A stretch of 64,000 nt of DNA from RYN-230 sp963717125 (GCA_963717125.1 CAVQVG010000017.1:434001-498000); one strand, 5' to 3'; positions 8,787 through 17,737 are shown, numbered from the stretch's first letter. Notes: generated from the sequence alone by a model not told the origin. Numbers and translations are program-made.

Positions 8787-8960
8787 CCTCCGGCATTCAG
8801 CTGAGCAGGCGGCGTGTGTCTAGGCCGTCGGAGATGCGCTGGTCAGGGCTTCACAACCGGCCGGGCTGCCGGCTCCCCGCGGTGCAGATGGCGCAGAGCC
8901 CACGGCCGGCACCTGGTCGCGTGACGGCCGTGTCGGTGGGGCGGATTAGCGTTCCGGCCC

Positions 8961-10058
8961 ATGGCGATAGAGACCGAGTTAACGCATTCTGCCCCTGTGC
9001 CGGCTGAGGCGTTGTGGACAATCGACGGAGCCGGGACGCTGGTTGCCTACGACGGCTGGACAAGCGCGCCTGCCGCGCGGGTCGATGTGGGCCCGACCGG
9101 CCCATGGCCTTGGCTGTTGTCTGGCGGCGGGCTGCTGTGGGTGTGCACGACCGACGGCCGCCTAGCCATCGTCGATCCGGCCGCGTGCGGCGTGGTGACC
9201 CGGCTGACCGTGCCGGAGGCAAGCCGGCCCGGCCTGGTCGCGACCGGCTACGCGTTTGGCGCGCTGTGGTTCGCCCGGGCCGGGCAGCTATGCCGGGTGA
9301 CCGGCACCGGGGAATCCACGGTCACCGAGCTCCCGGACGGCTTCGGGGCCGGGACGGGGCTTCCCCCGGCCGTCGCCGCCACCAGCGAGTGGCTGTGGCT
9401 CGGCAGCGGGGATCGCCGGCGCGACCGGGGGAACCGGCTGCTGCGGGTGGACCCGGCCACCGGGGAGATCACGTTGAGCGCCCGGCTGCCAGACGTCCAC
9501 CTCGCCAGCCTCGCCGCCGCGCCCCCGGGCCTCGTGGCCACTGCGGTGAACCGGCCCGACGTCTTCGTGCTGGACCCGGACACCGGGGCGCTGCGCTGGG
9601 CCACCCAGGTACCCGACGGCAGCAAAATCGTCACGTTGTACCCGGCCGGGGACAGCGTGTGGGCCGTGAGCGCCAACGGGACCGCCATCCGGCTCGGCGA
9701 CCCTCGCACCCCGGTCGCCGCAACGGTGGCGTTCGGCGACAACTCGACCCCCTACGACGCCGCCGCCGGCCTGGGATCGCTGTGGATCGCGGACGAGACA
9801 TGGTCCACGATCATCCGGGTCGACGCGGGCACCGGGCGCATCCTGGCCCGGATCCCGGTGACCGCCGGCGAGCCGGACAGCCCCGCGTTCTTCCCCGCCG
9901 CCGGGGAGTCGACGGTGTGGGTCCTCGACTACAACGGCGCCGACGGCTTCTCCCGCATCGACCCCGCCACCAACCAGGCGATGCGGGTATGCGAGTCCAG
10001 CGGCGTGAACGGCGATGCCGCGATCGCGCCGACGCCCGCCGCAGGATCAGCCGGGTGA
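8961..10058 (+). CDS. Cytosolic beta-propeller protein (YncE/PQQ-like repeats), function unknown
   Basis: 365 residues with no signal peptide or TM segment. It has about seven repeated blade motifs with W-containing strands followed by DPATG or D-x-DTG turns (VDPATGEITLSARL, LDPDTGALRWA, VDAGTGRILARI, IDPATNQAM). This pattern is typical of NHL/PQQ/YncE-like propellers used for ligand or protein binding. No catalytic residues can be assigned. It starts at ATG 8961, about 170 bases after the GntR-like gene. Bases 8787-8960 hold no gene or clear signal. Confidence 0.7.
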   Translation: MAIETELTHSAPVPAEALWTIDGAGTLVAYDGWTSAPAARVDVGPTGPWPWLLSGGGLLWVCTTDGRLAIVDPAACGVVTRLTVPEASRPGLVATGYAFGALWFARAGQLCRVTGTGESTVTELPDGFGAGTGLPPAVAATSEWLWLGSGDRRRDRGNRLLRVDPATGEITLSARLPDVHLASLAAAPPGLVATAVNRPDVFVLDPDTGALRWATQVPDGSKIVTLYPAGDSVWAVSANGTAIRLGDPRTPVAATVAFGDNSTPYDAAAGLGSLWIADETWSTIIRVDAGTGRILARIPVTAGEPDSPAFFPAAGESTVWVLDYNGADGFSRIDPATNQAMRVCESSGVNGDAAIAPTPAAGSAG

Positions 10059-10364
10059 CCGGACGTCCCCCCGTGCGGCACTGGGCCCCCGGAAATATCT
10101 ACGGGACAGCGTGCGCTCTACATGGTGAAGGACCACATGCGAAGGCGGTCGCGCTGCACGGGCTAATGCTCAGGTCCGCCTGTCATCGCGGTGTCTGCAG
10201 TCGCTCCGAATGGGCCCAGCCCGGTGTTCGTTCGGAAAATGTCTTCCTTCCGTGCGCGCACGACGACTTGCCCAACTGCCCTGGACCTCGGCGGTTACGT
10301 TCGAATTTCTTAGAGCCGAGGCTGGCATGGACGCAGTTTTCCGCCCCACCGATTTCAGCCGGGC
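10059..10364. other. Intergenic stretch before ftsH, no gene seen
   Basis: About 306 bases of mixed composition, lower in G+C than the flanking genes. No frame in it has convincing codon use; the longer open frames simply continue neighbouring shadows. It presumably carries the ftsH promoter, but no confident -35/-10 pair could be picked. Confidence 0.5.
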
Positions 10365-12362
10365 ATGAGGATCGCCCATCGGTCGGCCCCGGTTCGGCAG
10401 AGCCCACCGAACAGGATAAATAAGCTGGACAAGCGCCCGCCCACGCCCACGCCCGCGCCGCCGAAGACCCCGCGCTGGCCGCTGTGGGCCGTGCTGGGCG
10501 CAGTGGTAATCGGGACCCTCCTCCTCTTCCACCCGGGTATCAAGAGTTCGACGACCCGGGACTTCAGCTACAGCGGCTTCGTCAGTGAAGTGACGGCCAA
10601 TAAGGTCTCGACGGCGACGATCAGCTCGACCGGGCTGGTGACCGGGAAGCTCGATAACGGCGTCGCCTACAGCTCCCAGATCCCCACCGCGCTGAACGAC
10701 AACACCCTTTCTCCCCTCCTGCTCAAGCACCGGGTCCAGGTAACGGGCGCCAGTTCGAGCACGTTCTCCGTGGCGACCCTGCTTTTCTCCTTGTGGCCGC
10801 TCCTGCTCCTGGTGGGCGTCTTCATCTGGTTCGCCCGCCGCAGCCGCAAGCAGCTCGGCGGAATCATGAGTTTTGGCCGGTCAAAGGCCAAGCTCTACGA
10901 CGAGGAGAGGCCGGCCACGCGTTTCACGGACATTGCCGGTTATGAAGGATCCAAGGCTGAGGTCATGGAAGTCGTCAACTACCTGAAACACCCTCAGCGC
11001 TACGCGCGGGCGGGCGCGGTCGGTCCTAAAGGCGTGCTGATGGTGGGTCCGCCCGGGACCGGGAAGACGCTGCTGGCCAAAGCGGTCGCCGGCGAGGCGG
11101 GCGTCCCCTTCTTCGCCCTCAGCGGGTCGACGTTCGTGGAGATGTTCGTCGGCGTCGGGGCGTCGCGGGTGCGAAGTCTTTTCAGCGACGCCCGCAAGCA
11201 CGCTCCCTCGATCATCTTCATCGATGAGATCGACGCCATCGGGGGCCGCCGCGGTCCCGGTGGGTTCGGCTCGAACGACGAGCGCGAGCAGACCCTCAAC
11301 CAGCTGCTGTCCGACATGGACGGGTTCGAGCCTGGCGCCAGCGTAGTGGTCATGGGAGCGACGAACCGGGCCGAGATCCTCGACGCCGCGCTGCTGCGGC
11401 CCGGCCGCTTCGACCGGACGGTGGACATTCCCCTGCCCAACCAGAAGGAGCGGGCGGCCATCCTGGCCATCCACGGACGGGGCAAGAAACTCGGGCCTGA
11501 CGTGGATCTGGACACGGTGTCGCGGGGGACGCCCGGGTTCGCGGGCGCTGATCTCGCCAACCTCGTGAACGAGGCGGCCATCAACGCCGTACGGGACGGG
11601 CGCGATGTGCTGTCCGCCGCCGACTTTTCCGCGGCGCGGGACCGCCTGCTGATCGGGCGGCGGGACGGGTCCAACGTGCTGCTGCCCGAGGAAAAGCGCT
11701 CGGTTGCCGTCCACGAGGCTGGTCATGCGCTCGTCGCGGTCCTGTCGGAGCACGCCGACCCGGTGGCGAAGGTCACCATCCTCCCCCGCGGCGCGGCGCT
11801 CGGGGTGACCGAGCAACTGCCGGAGGCCGAACGCCACCTGTACCGCCAGAGTTACCTTACTGACACGCTCGCGGTACGGCTCGGCGGCCGGGCCGCGGAG
11901 ATCATCGTCCTCGGGGAACCCTCGACTGGGGCCGCGAATGATCTGGCGGGTGCCACCGACCTGGCCACCCGCATGGTACGGGAATGGGGCTTCTCGACCG
12001 AGATGGGGCCCGTCGGCTACGGCCCGGAAGGGCCGAGCCGGGACAACCCGTTCGCCGGCCGTCCCTACGCCGAGGAGACGCAGCGGTCGATAGACCGCGA
12101 GGTAGCCGAGCTGCTCCGGGAGGCCGAGAGCCGGGCGACCACGCTGATGCGCCAGAATCTGGACTCCCTGCGCCGGGTAGTTGATCTCCTGCTCGACCGG
12201 GAGACCATCGACGGGTCGGAACTGGCGGCCATCGTCGGGGTGCCGCAGCGGCACTCCGAACCAGAACTGGTCTGGGCCCCGCGGGCCGTGGCGATGACCC
12301 CGGCCGAGCCGGAACAGAGCGGAACCAGCGCGGCCAACGGGAAGGCCGCGCCGGTCAGCTGA
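10365..12362 (+). CDS. ftsH: ATP-dependent zinc metalloprotease FtsH (paralogue-type)
   Basis: 665 residues anchored in the plasma membrane by two TM helices (about 38-56 and 136-157) around a small extracytoplasmic domain. The AAA+ module has Walker A GPPGTGKT (228-235), Walker B IIFIDEID (283-290) and the second region of homology ending LLRPGRFDR. The M41 protease has the zinc motif HEAGH (450-454), with the third ligand expected at the Asp of GAANDLAGAT. FtsH hexamers extract and degrade membrane and unstable cytosolic proteins. The N-terminal Pro-rich extension (23-36) and divergence from the usual actinobacterial housekeeping form suggest a second copy. ATG 10365 lacks a strong Shine-Dalgarno, so the true start may lie a few codons downstream. 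The gene is followed by a bidirectional terminator. Confidence 0.93.
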   Translation: MRIAHRSAPVRQSPPNRINKLDKRPPTPTPAPPKTPRWPLWAVLGAVVIGTLLLFHPGIKSSTTRDFSYSGFVSEVTANKVSTATISSTGLVTGKLDNGVAYSSQIPTALNDNTLSPLLLKHRVQVTGASSSTFSVATLLFSLWPLLLLVGVFIWFARRSRKQLGGIMSFGRSKAKLYDEERPATRFTDIAGYEGSKAEVMEVVNYLKHPQRYARAGAVGPKGVLMVGPPGTGKTLLAKAVAGEAGVPFFALSGSTFVEMFVGVGASRVRSLFSDARKHAPSIIFIDEIDAIGGRRGPGGFGSNDEREQTLNQLLSDMDGFEPGASVVVMGATNRAEILDAALLRPGRFDRTVDIPLPNQKERAAILAIHGRGKKLGPDVDLDTVSRGTPGFAGADLANLVNEAAINAVRDGRDVLSAADFSAARDRLLIGRRDGSNVLLPEEKRSVAVHEAGHALVAVLSEHADPVAKVTILPRGAALGVTEQLPEAERHLYRQSYLTDTLAVRLGGRAAEIIVLGEPSTGAANDLAGATDLATRMVREWGFSTEMGPVGYGPEGPSRDNPFAGRPYAEETQRSIDREVAELLREAESRATTLMRQNLDSLRRVVDLLLDRETIDGSELAAIVGVPQRHSEPELVWAPRAVAMTPAEPEQSGTSAANGKAAPVS

Positions 12363-12416
12363 CCAGTACCGGCCCCGGATGGCCCGCTACTTTCTGGACC
12401 GCTGCTTAACGCTAGT

Positions 12417-12460
12417 GCCTGGCCGGGTGTCCCGCCCCGCGACGGGGCACCCGGCCAGGC
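12417..12460. terminator. Bidirectional terminator between ftsH and the GH6 gene
   Basis: A long GC-rich stem with arms GCCTGGCCGGGTG and CACCCGGCCAGGC encloses a second small CCCG/CGGG pairing. It lies exactly between two convergent genes, 54 bases after the ftsH stop and 13 bases after the GH6 stop on the other strand. No U-tract is present, as is common in actinomycetes. Confidence 0.8.
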
Positions 12461-12473
12461 GGTTGATGGTGGG

Positions 12474-14645
12474 TTACGGGACGGCGGGGTCGGCGTTCTG
12501 GACGAGCATCTGGAACTCGGCCGGGAACCACTGGCCGGCCGGGATGTCATAGCCCGGTATCGAGTTGGTGGAGTAGGTGTTGCCGCTGCCGTCGGTGTTG
12601 GTCCCGTTCGGGTCGCAGTGCGGGTCACCGTGCGAGTGCGTGGCGGTGGGGTAGTCACCGTCCGACTCGCCAGGTGGCTTGATCCACACGTACGCGTACA
12701 GGTTCGCGAACGAGGACACGGGGTTGGCCTGCGGGAACGCGCCCAGGCCCGCGTTGTTCTGGTTACACCAGTCACCACGGAACGGGCGTTGATCAACCTT
12801 GGACGCGTTCACGAACGAGGCGGTCGTGGTGCACGTGCTGGTGGAGCACGCGGCGGTGGGCCGGTTCGGGCCGCCCCAGCCGTTGCGCGAGGTGTCGATC
12901 AGCATCCCGATGGAGCTCGGGAAGCCGGCCGAGACCAGGTTGGAGTACATCGCCTCGTCGTAGGTGAGCTCGTCGATATACGGGTCGTAGGAGTAATAGG
13001 TGACCGAGTTGACCGGGTTGCCGTCCACGCTTTCGGTGGCGGTCATGAACGGCTCGGTGGTCGGCGTGTAGTTGGCCGTGTCGCTGATGAACCCGTCCAC
13101 GCTGGCCACGCCCGCGGTCGTGCCGGAGGCCACCGACTTGTACAGCGAGACGGCCGGGCCCATGTTGCTGGGCCAGCCGAGCCAGGCCGAGTGCGCGATG
13201 TCGACGTAGTTGTACACGTTCGGGATCGCGTGCAGCTTGTTCAGCGCGTACTGGACGCCGTCCACGTAGGCCCCGCTGGAGTTGGCCTGGGAGCAGTTGG
13301 CGTCGCCCAGGTTGGTGATCAGGTTGGGCAGCGAGTCCGGCTCGATGATCGCGACGATGCGCAGGTTGGTGTGCTGGTAGTTGGACAGGATCTGCGCGAT
13401 CGGGTTGATGTAGTCCTGCTCGTAGTACTGCAGGCCGTTGTTGCTCACGGTCAGCTCACCGTTGGAGGCGAGCGCGGCGCAGTCCCGGTTGGGCAGATCG
13501 TAGATCACGATCGGGACGATCTCCGGGGTGCTGCCCGACTCCTTGCTCACCGCGTTGGCCAGTTGCGCCTGCAGGCTCATCCGGCTGCTGTTGGCCGACC
13601 CGCCGTAGATGGCGCCGATGTGGTCCAGCCAGATGCCGGTGGACTGCTGGCCGATCAGCGTCATCTGGCTGGCCAGGGTGCCGCTGGCGCCGGCCACCGA
13701 GGTGGCCACCTCGGCCGTGTAGTCCGGGTTGACGTACCAGTTGGACCCGGTGAACGGGTTGACCACGTGGGACGGCGTGCTGGTCGAGCCCGCGGCCGTC
13801 TCGGTTCCGGTCACGCTCACCGACGTGCAGCCGGGGGCGCTCGCGGTGAACGTGGCGGCCCCGGTGCCGGACGAGTTCGCGGCGACCGTGACCGGCTGCG
13901 GCAGGTTCCAGTTGCTGGAGGACAGCGTGATGGAACTGCCGGCCGACACGGACAGCCCGCTGTTCCCCGTGCTGGCCACGGTCACCGTGATCGGCGTGGA
14001 CGGCGAGGCGGTCAGCGACACGCCGAACACCTCACTGGTGCCCTGGGCCACCGAGAACGTCGCCGGGTTGGCTTGCAGCGCCAGGCCGGAACTGCACGAG
14101 CCGCCGCCACCGGTACCGGTAGAGGTCGGCGACGCGGTCGGCGTGGGCGACGAGGTCGGCGAGGTGGTTGGGCTGCCGGTGGGGGTGGGGGTGGGTGAGG
14201 AGGTGACGCCGCCGTTGCAGGCGGTGCCGTTGATGCTGAAGGCGGTGGGTGCGGTGTTGGTGCCGCTGTAGCTGAAGTTGGCGCCGATCTGGGTGGCGGC
14301 GCCGGTGGCCAGGGCGCCGTTCCAGCTGGCGTTGGTCACGGTGACGTTCTCGCCGGACTGGGTCCAGTTCCCCGACCAGCCCTGGGTCAGCTGCTGGTTG
14401 CCGCTGTAGGCGTAGGTCAGCGTCCACGAGGTGAGCGCCGAGCCCTCATTGGTGATGGTGATCGAGGCGGTGAACCCGGTACTCCAGGAGTTGGCCGAGT
14501 ACGCGACCTGACAGGACGTGGCCGCGCTGGCCGGCGCGGCCGTCACGGCGGCCAGGCCGGCGCAACCCAGCCCGAGCACGGCTAATGCGGTCAGCACCCG
14601 CCGCGTTCGGAAATACCCAGCTCTGATGCGCAACGTTGGTCTCAT
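12474..14645 (-). CDS. Secreted GH6 cellobiohydrolase with N-terminal CBM2 and an Ig-like module
   Basis: 723 residues: a signal peptide (1 to about 41, ASA-A), CBM2 (about 44-143), a Pro/Thr/Ser linker, an all-beta module of about 100 residues (about 180-285) that I cannot name, and a GH6 catalytic domain (about 295-723). Both GH6 aspartates are present, in YDLPNRDCAA and IIEPDSLPNL, equivalent to Asp175 and Asp221 of Trichoderma Cel6A. Cysteine-bearing C-terminal loops suggest a tunnel-forming exoglucanase that releases cellobiose from non-reducing ends of cellulose. ATG 14645 is decided by a GAGGAGG Shine-Dalgarno at good spacing; longer upstream frames are not used. No CebR-type operator was found upstream. 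Confidence 0.92.
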   Translation of the reverse strand: MRPTLRIRAGYFRTRRVLTALAVLGLGCAGLAAVTAAPASAATSCQVAYSANSWSTGFTASITITNEGSALTSWTLTYAYSGNQQLTQGWSGNWTQSGENVTVTNASWNGALATGAATQIGANFSYSGTNTAPTAFSINGTACNGGVTSSPTPTPTGSPTTSPTSSPTPTASPTSTGTGGGGSCSSGLALQANPATFSVAQGTSEVFGVSLTASPSTPITVTVASTGNSGLSVSAGSSITLSSSNWNLPQPVTVAANSSGTGAATFTASAPGCTSVSVTGTETAAGSTSTPSHVVNPFTGSNWYVNPDYTAEVATSVAGASGTLASQMTLIGQQSTGIWLDHIGAIYGGSANSSRMSLQAQLANAVSKESGSTPEIVPIVIYDLPNRDCAALASNGELTVSNNGLQYYEQDYINPIAQILSNYQHTNLRIVAIIEPDSLPNLITNLGDANCSQANSSGAYVDGVQYALNKLHAIPNVYNYVDIAHSAWLGWPSNMGPAVSLYKSVASGTTAGVASVDGFISDTANYTPTTEPFMTATESVDGNPVNSVTYYSYDPYIDELTYDEAMYSNLVSAGFPSSIGMLIDTSRNGWGGPNRPTAACSTSTCTTTASFVNASKVDQRPFRGDWCNQNNAGLGAFPQANPVSSFANLYAYVWIKPPGESDGDYPTATHSHGDPHCDPNGTNTDGSGNTYSTNSIPGYDIPAGQWFPAEFQMLVQNADPAVP

Positions 14646-14913
14646 GCAGGGATCCTCCTCGGGGCAGTCCACGCTGGCCGCTCTGCCGCGAACATAGGCA
14701 TGTCCCGGAGGGCTGGTACAGCCGGCCGCGGTGCGCCCGGATGGCCCCGGCGCGGCGGCGGCCGCTTGGGTTGCCTGTGGCGGCGCCCGGCGGGCGGGCG
14801 GCACGGCTGTGAGCAGGGGCGTTCTGTATGAGGGGCGGCGCGCGGGGCGGTCCGGCGGGACTCGGCCGGCCCCCGGGGAGGGGGGCGAACGGGCGGGCCG
14901 ATCAGGAAATTTT
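14646..14913. other. Intergenic region upstream of the GH6 gene
   Basis: About 270 bases upstream of the GH6 gene, up to the pirin terminator. Apart from the Shine-Dalgarno of the cellulase gene, nothing coding or palindromic of note was seen. The GH6 promoter must lie here. Confidence 0.5.
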
Positions 14914-14947
14914 CATCAGCGCGGCCCGTCGCGGGGCCGCGCTGATG
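14914..14947 (-). terminator. Terminator after the pirin gene
   Basis: A perfect 14-bp stem (CATCAGCGCGGCCC / GGGCCGCGCTGATG) with a 6-base loop lies just beyond the pirin stop. In the gene's direction it is followed by an A/T-rich AAAATTT tract. This is the most classical terminator in the window. Confidence 0.85.
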
Positions 14948-14953
14948 GGCTGC

Positions 14954-15931
14954 TTACAGGACGTCGTGGCCGGGGCGCGGCTCGGCCGGGATGGTACCCA
15001 GGCGGCCGGCCTGGAAGTCCTCGAACGCCTGCACGAGCTCGTCCCGGGTGTTCATCACGAACGGCCCGTACGCGGCCACCGGCTCCCGGATCGGCTCGCC
15101 GCCCAGGACCAGGATGTCCAGCTCCCGGCCGGGGCCGTCCTGGGTCGGGCTGGCCTGCACGGTCAGCGCGTCGCCGGCGCCGAACACGGCGAGCTGGCCG
15201 GTGCGCACCGGGCGGTGCTCCGGGCCCACGGTGCCCGACCCGGCCAGCACGTAGACCAGCGCGTTGAAGTCGCGGCGCCAGGGCAGGTGCAGCTGGGCGC
15301 CGGGCTGCACGGTCGCGTGCAGCAGCGTGATCGGCGTATGCGTGACGCCGGGGCCAGGATGCCCGCCCAGGTCCCCGGCGATGACCCGGATCAGCGTGCC
15401 GCCGTCCGGCGAGGACAGCAGCGACACCTGCTGGGCCCGGATGTCCTGGTAACGCGGGTTGGTCATCTTGAGCCGCCGGGGCAGGTTGACCCAGAGCTGG
15501 AAGCCGTGGAACAGGCCACCGCTCATGACCAGCTCCTCGGGCGGCTCCTCGATGTGCAGGATGCCGCCGCCCGCGGTCATCCACTGGGTGTCGCCGTTGG
15601 TGATCAGCCCGCCGCCGCCGTTGGAGTCCTGGTGCCGGAACACGCCGTCGATGATGTAGGTGACGGTCTCGAAGCCCCGGTGCGGGTGCCAGGGCGTGCC
15701 CTTCGGCTCGCCGGGCGCGTAGTCCACCTCGCCCATCTGGTCCATGTGGATGAACGGGTCGAGCTGGCTCAGGTCCACGCCGGCGAACGCGCGGCGGACC
15801 GGGAAGCCCTCACCCTCGAACCCGGACGGCGCGGTGGTCACCGACAGCACCGGCCGCTCGGCCGCCGTGGCCGGGTCCGGCTCCGCGACGCGGGGCAGGA
15901 CCAGGATGTCTTCGACAGTCACCGCTGGCAT
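14954..15931 (-). CDS. Pirin family bicupin protein
   Basis: 325 residues. The N-terminal cupin has the pirin metal site: WHPHRGFETVTY gives His82 and His84, and ILHIEE gives His126 and Glu128. The C-terminal cupin follows at about 190-290 (HLPWRRDFNALVYVL). Pirins bind Fe(II); some act as quercetin dioxygenases and others as redox-sensing regulators, and the sequence does not decide between these. ATG 15931 has a good AGAGGAG Shine-Dalgarno. The gene is monocistronic with its own terminator, and its leader carries a short tandem repeat. Confidence 0.9.
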   Translation of the reverse strand: MPAVTVEDILVLPRVAEPDPATAAERPVLSVTTAPSGFEGEGFPVRRAFAGVDLSQLDPFIHMDQMGEVDYAPGEPKGTPWHPHRGFETVTYIIDGVFRHQDSNGGGGLITNGDTQWMTAGGGILHIEEPPEELVMSGGLFHGFQLWVNLPRRLKMTNPRYQDIRAQQVSLLSSPDGGTLIRVIAGDLGGHPGPGVTHTPITLLHATVQPGAQLHLPWRRDFNALVYVLAGSGTVGPEHRPVRTGQLAVFGAGDALTVQASPTQDGPGRELDILVLGGEPIREPVAAYGPFVMNTRDELVQAFEDFQAGRLGTIPAEPRPGHDVL

Positions 15932-15960
15932 GGCATCTCCTCTAGGGCGGTTGGTCTCCG

Positions 15961-16008
15961 CGTGTGCTCTTGCTCTGCGCGTGTGCTCTTGCTCTGCGCG
16001 TGTGCTCT
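15961..16008. repeat. 19-bp tandem repeat, 2.5 copies, upstream of the pirin gene
   Basis: Two identical 19-base units (15961-15979 and 15980-15998, CGTGTGCTCTTGCTCTGCG) are followed by a 10-base partial copy. They occupy the 5' leader or promoter of the pirin gene, 30-80 bases from its start. Confidence 0.9.
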
Positions 16009-16183
16009 CCGCGTACCTCCCACCAACAGTAGTTGATCGCTCAACATTCCCGCCAGCCTGCCCAGGCCAGCTGGTTGGCTGTCCGGCGGCCAACGGGGCC
16101 GGGGTGGCCTTATCCGCCCCCCCGGCACCGTCCTTTTTGCGGTGATTCCGTTACCGGGCGGCCTGGTCCGGCACACTCGGCGG

Positions 16184-17032
16184 GTGGCTCCACTCACGGC
16201 TGGGGCGATCCTCGATCGCCGCTTCCGGCTGACTGTCCCGCTCGGCCCCGCAGCCGCGGCCGGCGGGACTGGGGCCGTGTGGCAGGCCACCGAACTGGGC
16301 ACCGGCGCGGACGTCGCGGTCAAGGTGCTGGCCGCGCACCTGGCCGGGGACATGGTGGCGGAAGCCAGGTTCCGGCTGGCCGTCCGGACGATCGCGCAGC
16401 TGACCAGTCCCGAGGTCACCCGCGTCCTGGACTACGGGGAGATCACCCAGCCGGGCGGCTTCGCGGTGCCCTACGTGGTGCGCGAACTGGCCGGTGGCCG
16501 GTCGCTGGCCGGCCTGCTGGGCCGCGCTCCGCTGCCGGAGGCCGAGGCGCTGGGGGTGGTGGCCACGGCGGCCGACGCGCTCACCGTCGCGCACCGGGCG
16601 GGGCTGGCGCACGGCCGCATCCACCCCGGCAACGTCATCGTCGGGCCGGACCGGGTGCGGATCACCGACTTCGGTCTCGGCTCGGCCGGCGGCCTGCTCA
16701 GCTACCAGGCCCCGGAACTGGCGGACGGTGCCGCGGGGACCCCGGCGGCTGACGTGTACGCGGTCGGCGTGCTGTTCGCCGCCTGCCTGACCGGGCTACC
16801 GTTCTCCGCCCGTGCGGCGGCGCGGGTGATGCCGGCCAGCCTGGCCGGGTTGTGGACCGCCTGCCTGGCCACCAGCCCGCGGGACCGGCCCGGTGCGGCG
16901 CATGTCGCGGTGCTGGTGCGGCAGGAACTGGCCGATATCGCGGGCCCCGGGACCGGGCCCTGGGCGGTTACGGCAGTTTCCAGTCCACGGGCGCGGCGCC
17001 CTGCTGTTCCAGTTGCGCGTTGGCCCGGCTGA
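16184..17032 (+). CDS. Predicted Ser/Thr pseudokinase (protein-kinase fold lacking the HRD aspartate)
   Basis: 282 residues covering a small bacterial Ser/Thr kinase fold, cytosolic, with no TM or PASTA part. The ATP-anchoring lysine is present (Lys47 in VAVKVL) and so is the DFG motif (162-164). The catalytic loop, however, reads HGRIHPGN (143-150) where active kinases have HRDxKPxN: Arg145 replaces the catalytic Asp and His147 the Lys. It therefore probably binds nucleotide or protein partners without phosphotransfer. GTG 16184 is preferred because the fold begins there; an in-frame GTG at 16142 is possible. Its last 65 bases overlap the convergent ung gene. Confidence 0.75.
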   Translation: MAPLTAGAILDRRFRLTVPLGPAAAAGGTGAVWQATELGTGADVAVKVLAAHLAGDMVAEARFRLAVRTIAQLTSPEVTRVLDYGEITQPGGFAVPYVVRELAGGRSLAGLLGRAPLPEAEALGVVATAADALTVAHRAGLAHGRIHPGNVIVGPDRVRITDFGLGSAGGLLSYQAPELADGAAGTPAADVYAVGVLFAACLTGLPFSARAAARVMPASLAGLWTACLATSPRDRPGAAHVAVLVRQELADIAGPGTGPWAVTAVSSPRARRPAVPVARWPG

Positions 17033-17645
17033 ACGGGCGGGAGCCGAAGAAGCCACGGTCGGCCGAGTTCGGGCTGGGGTGGGCTGACTCGATCAGCGGC
17101 ACGCTGCCCAGCAGCGGCGCCAGGCTGCGCGCGTCGCGCCCCCACAGGATGGCCACCAGCGGCTGCTGCCGGGCGGCCAGCGCCCGGATGGCCTGGTCGG
17201 TCACTTCTTCCCAGCCCTTGCCGCGGTGCGAGCCCGGCTTGCCCGGCTGCACGGTGAGCACCCGGTTCAGCAGCAGCACACCGCGCTCGCTCCACGGGCT
17301 GAGATCACCGGTGGCGGGCGCCGGGAAGCCGAGGTCGGCGGTGTACTCACGGAAGATGTTGATCAGGCTGGGCGGCAGGCGGCGCACGTCGGGCGCCACC
17401 GAGAAGCTCAGCCCGACCGGGTTGCCCGGGGTCGGGTAGGGGTCCTGGCCGACGATCAGCACCCGCACGTCGCTCAGCGACTGCTGGAACGCGCGCAGCA
17501 CCTTGTCGCCCGCGGGCAGGTACCGGCGGCCGGCGGCCAGTTCGGCCCGGAGGAAGTCGCCCATCGCGCTGATCCGGTCCGCGACCGGCGCGAGCGCTTC
17601 CGCCCAGCCCGCATCCATGATCTCGCTCAGCTCACGGCCTGTCAC
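16968..17645 (-). CDS. ung: Uracil-DNA glycosylase, family 1
   Basis: 225 residues matching the usual family length. The water-activating motif GQDPYP is at 66-71 (Asp68), the uracil-binding loop at VGLSFSV, and the DNA-intercalation loop appears as SAHPSPNSA with its conserved His. It removes uracil from DNA to start base-excision repair. GTG start at 17645. It is divergent from the AlkB-like gene, and the 92 bases between them carry a LexA-like site. The 3' end overlaps the pseudokinase gene tail to tail by 65 bases. Confidence 0.95.
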   Translation of the reverse strand: MTGRELSEIMDAGWAEALAPVADRISAMGDFLRAELAAGRRYLPAGDKVLRAFQQSLSDVRVLIVGQDPYPTPGNPVGLSFSVAPDVRRLPPSLINIFREYTADLGFPAPATGDLSPWSERGVLLLNRVLTVQPGKPGSHRGKGWEEVTDQAIRALAARQQPLVAILWGRDARSLAPLLGSVPLIESAHPSPNSADRGFFGSRPFSRANAQLEQQGAAPVDWKLP

Positions 17646-17700
17646 GGGATCACCCTACGGCTCCGGCCGCTCGCCGCGGGGCCGACGGCCCGATCCTCGC

Positions 17701-17716
17701 TCGAACAAATATTTGA
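17701..17716. promoter_or_regulatory. Candidate LexA/SOS box between ung and the AlkB-like gene
   Basis: TCGAACAAATATTTGA matches the actinobacterial/Bacillus-type SOS box TCGAAC-N4-GTTCGA at 10 of 12 defined positions; the left half is perfect. It begins 37 bases before the AlkB-like ATG and 56 bases from the ung start, the only A/T-rich spot of this intergenic region. Flanking DNA-repair genes make LexA control plausible. Confidence 0.55.
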
Positions 17717-17737
17717 GAAGTTTTGTATGCTCAGGGT

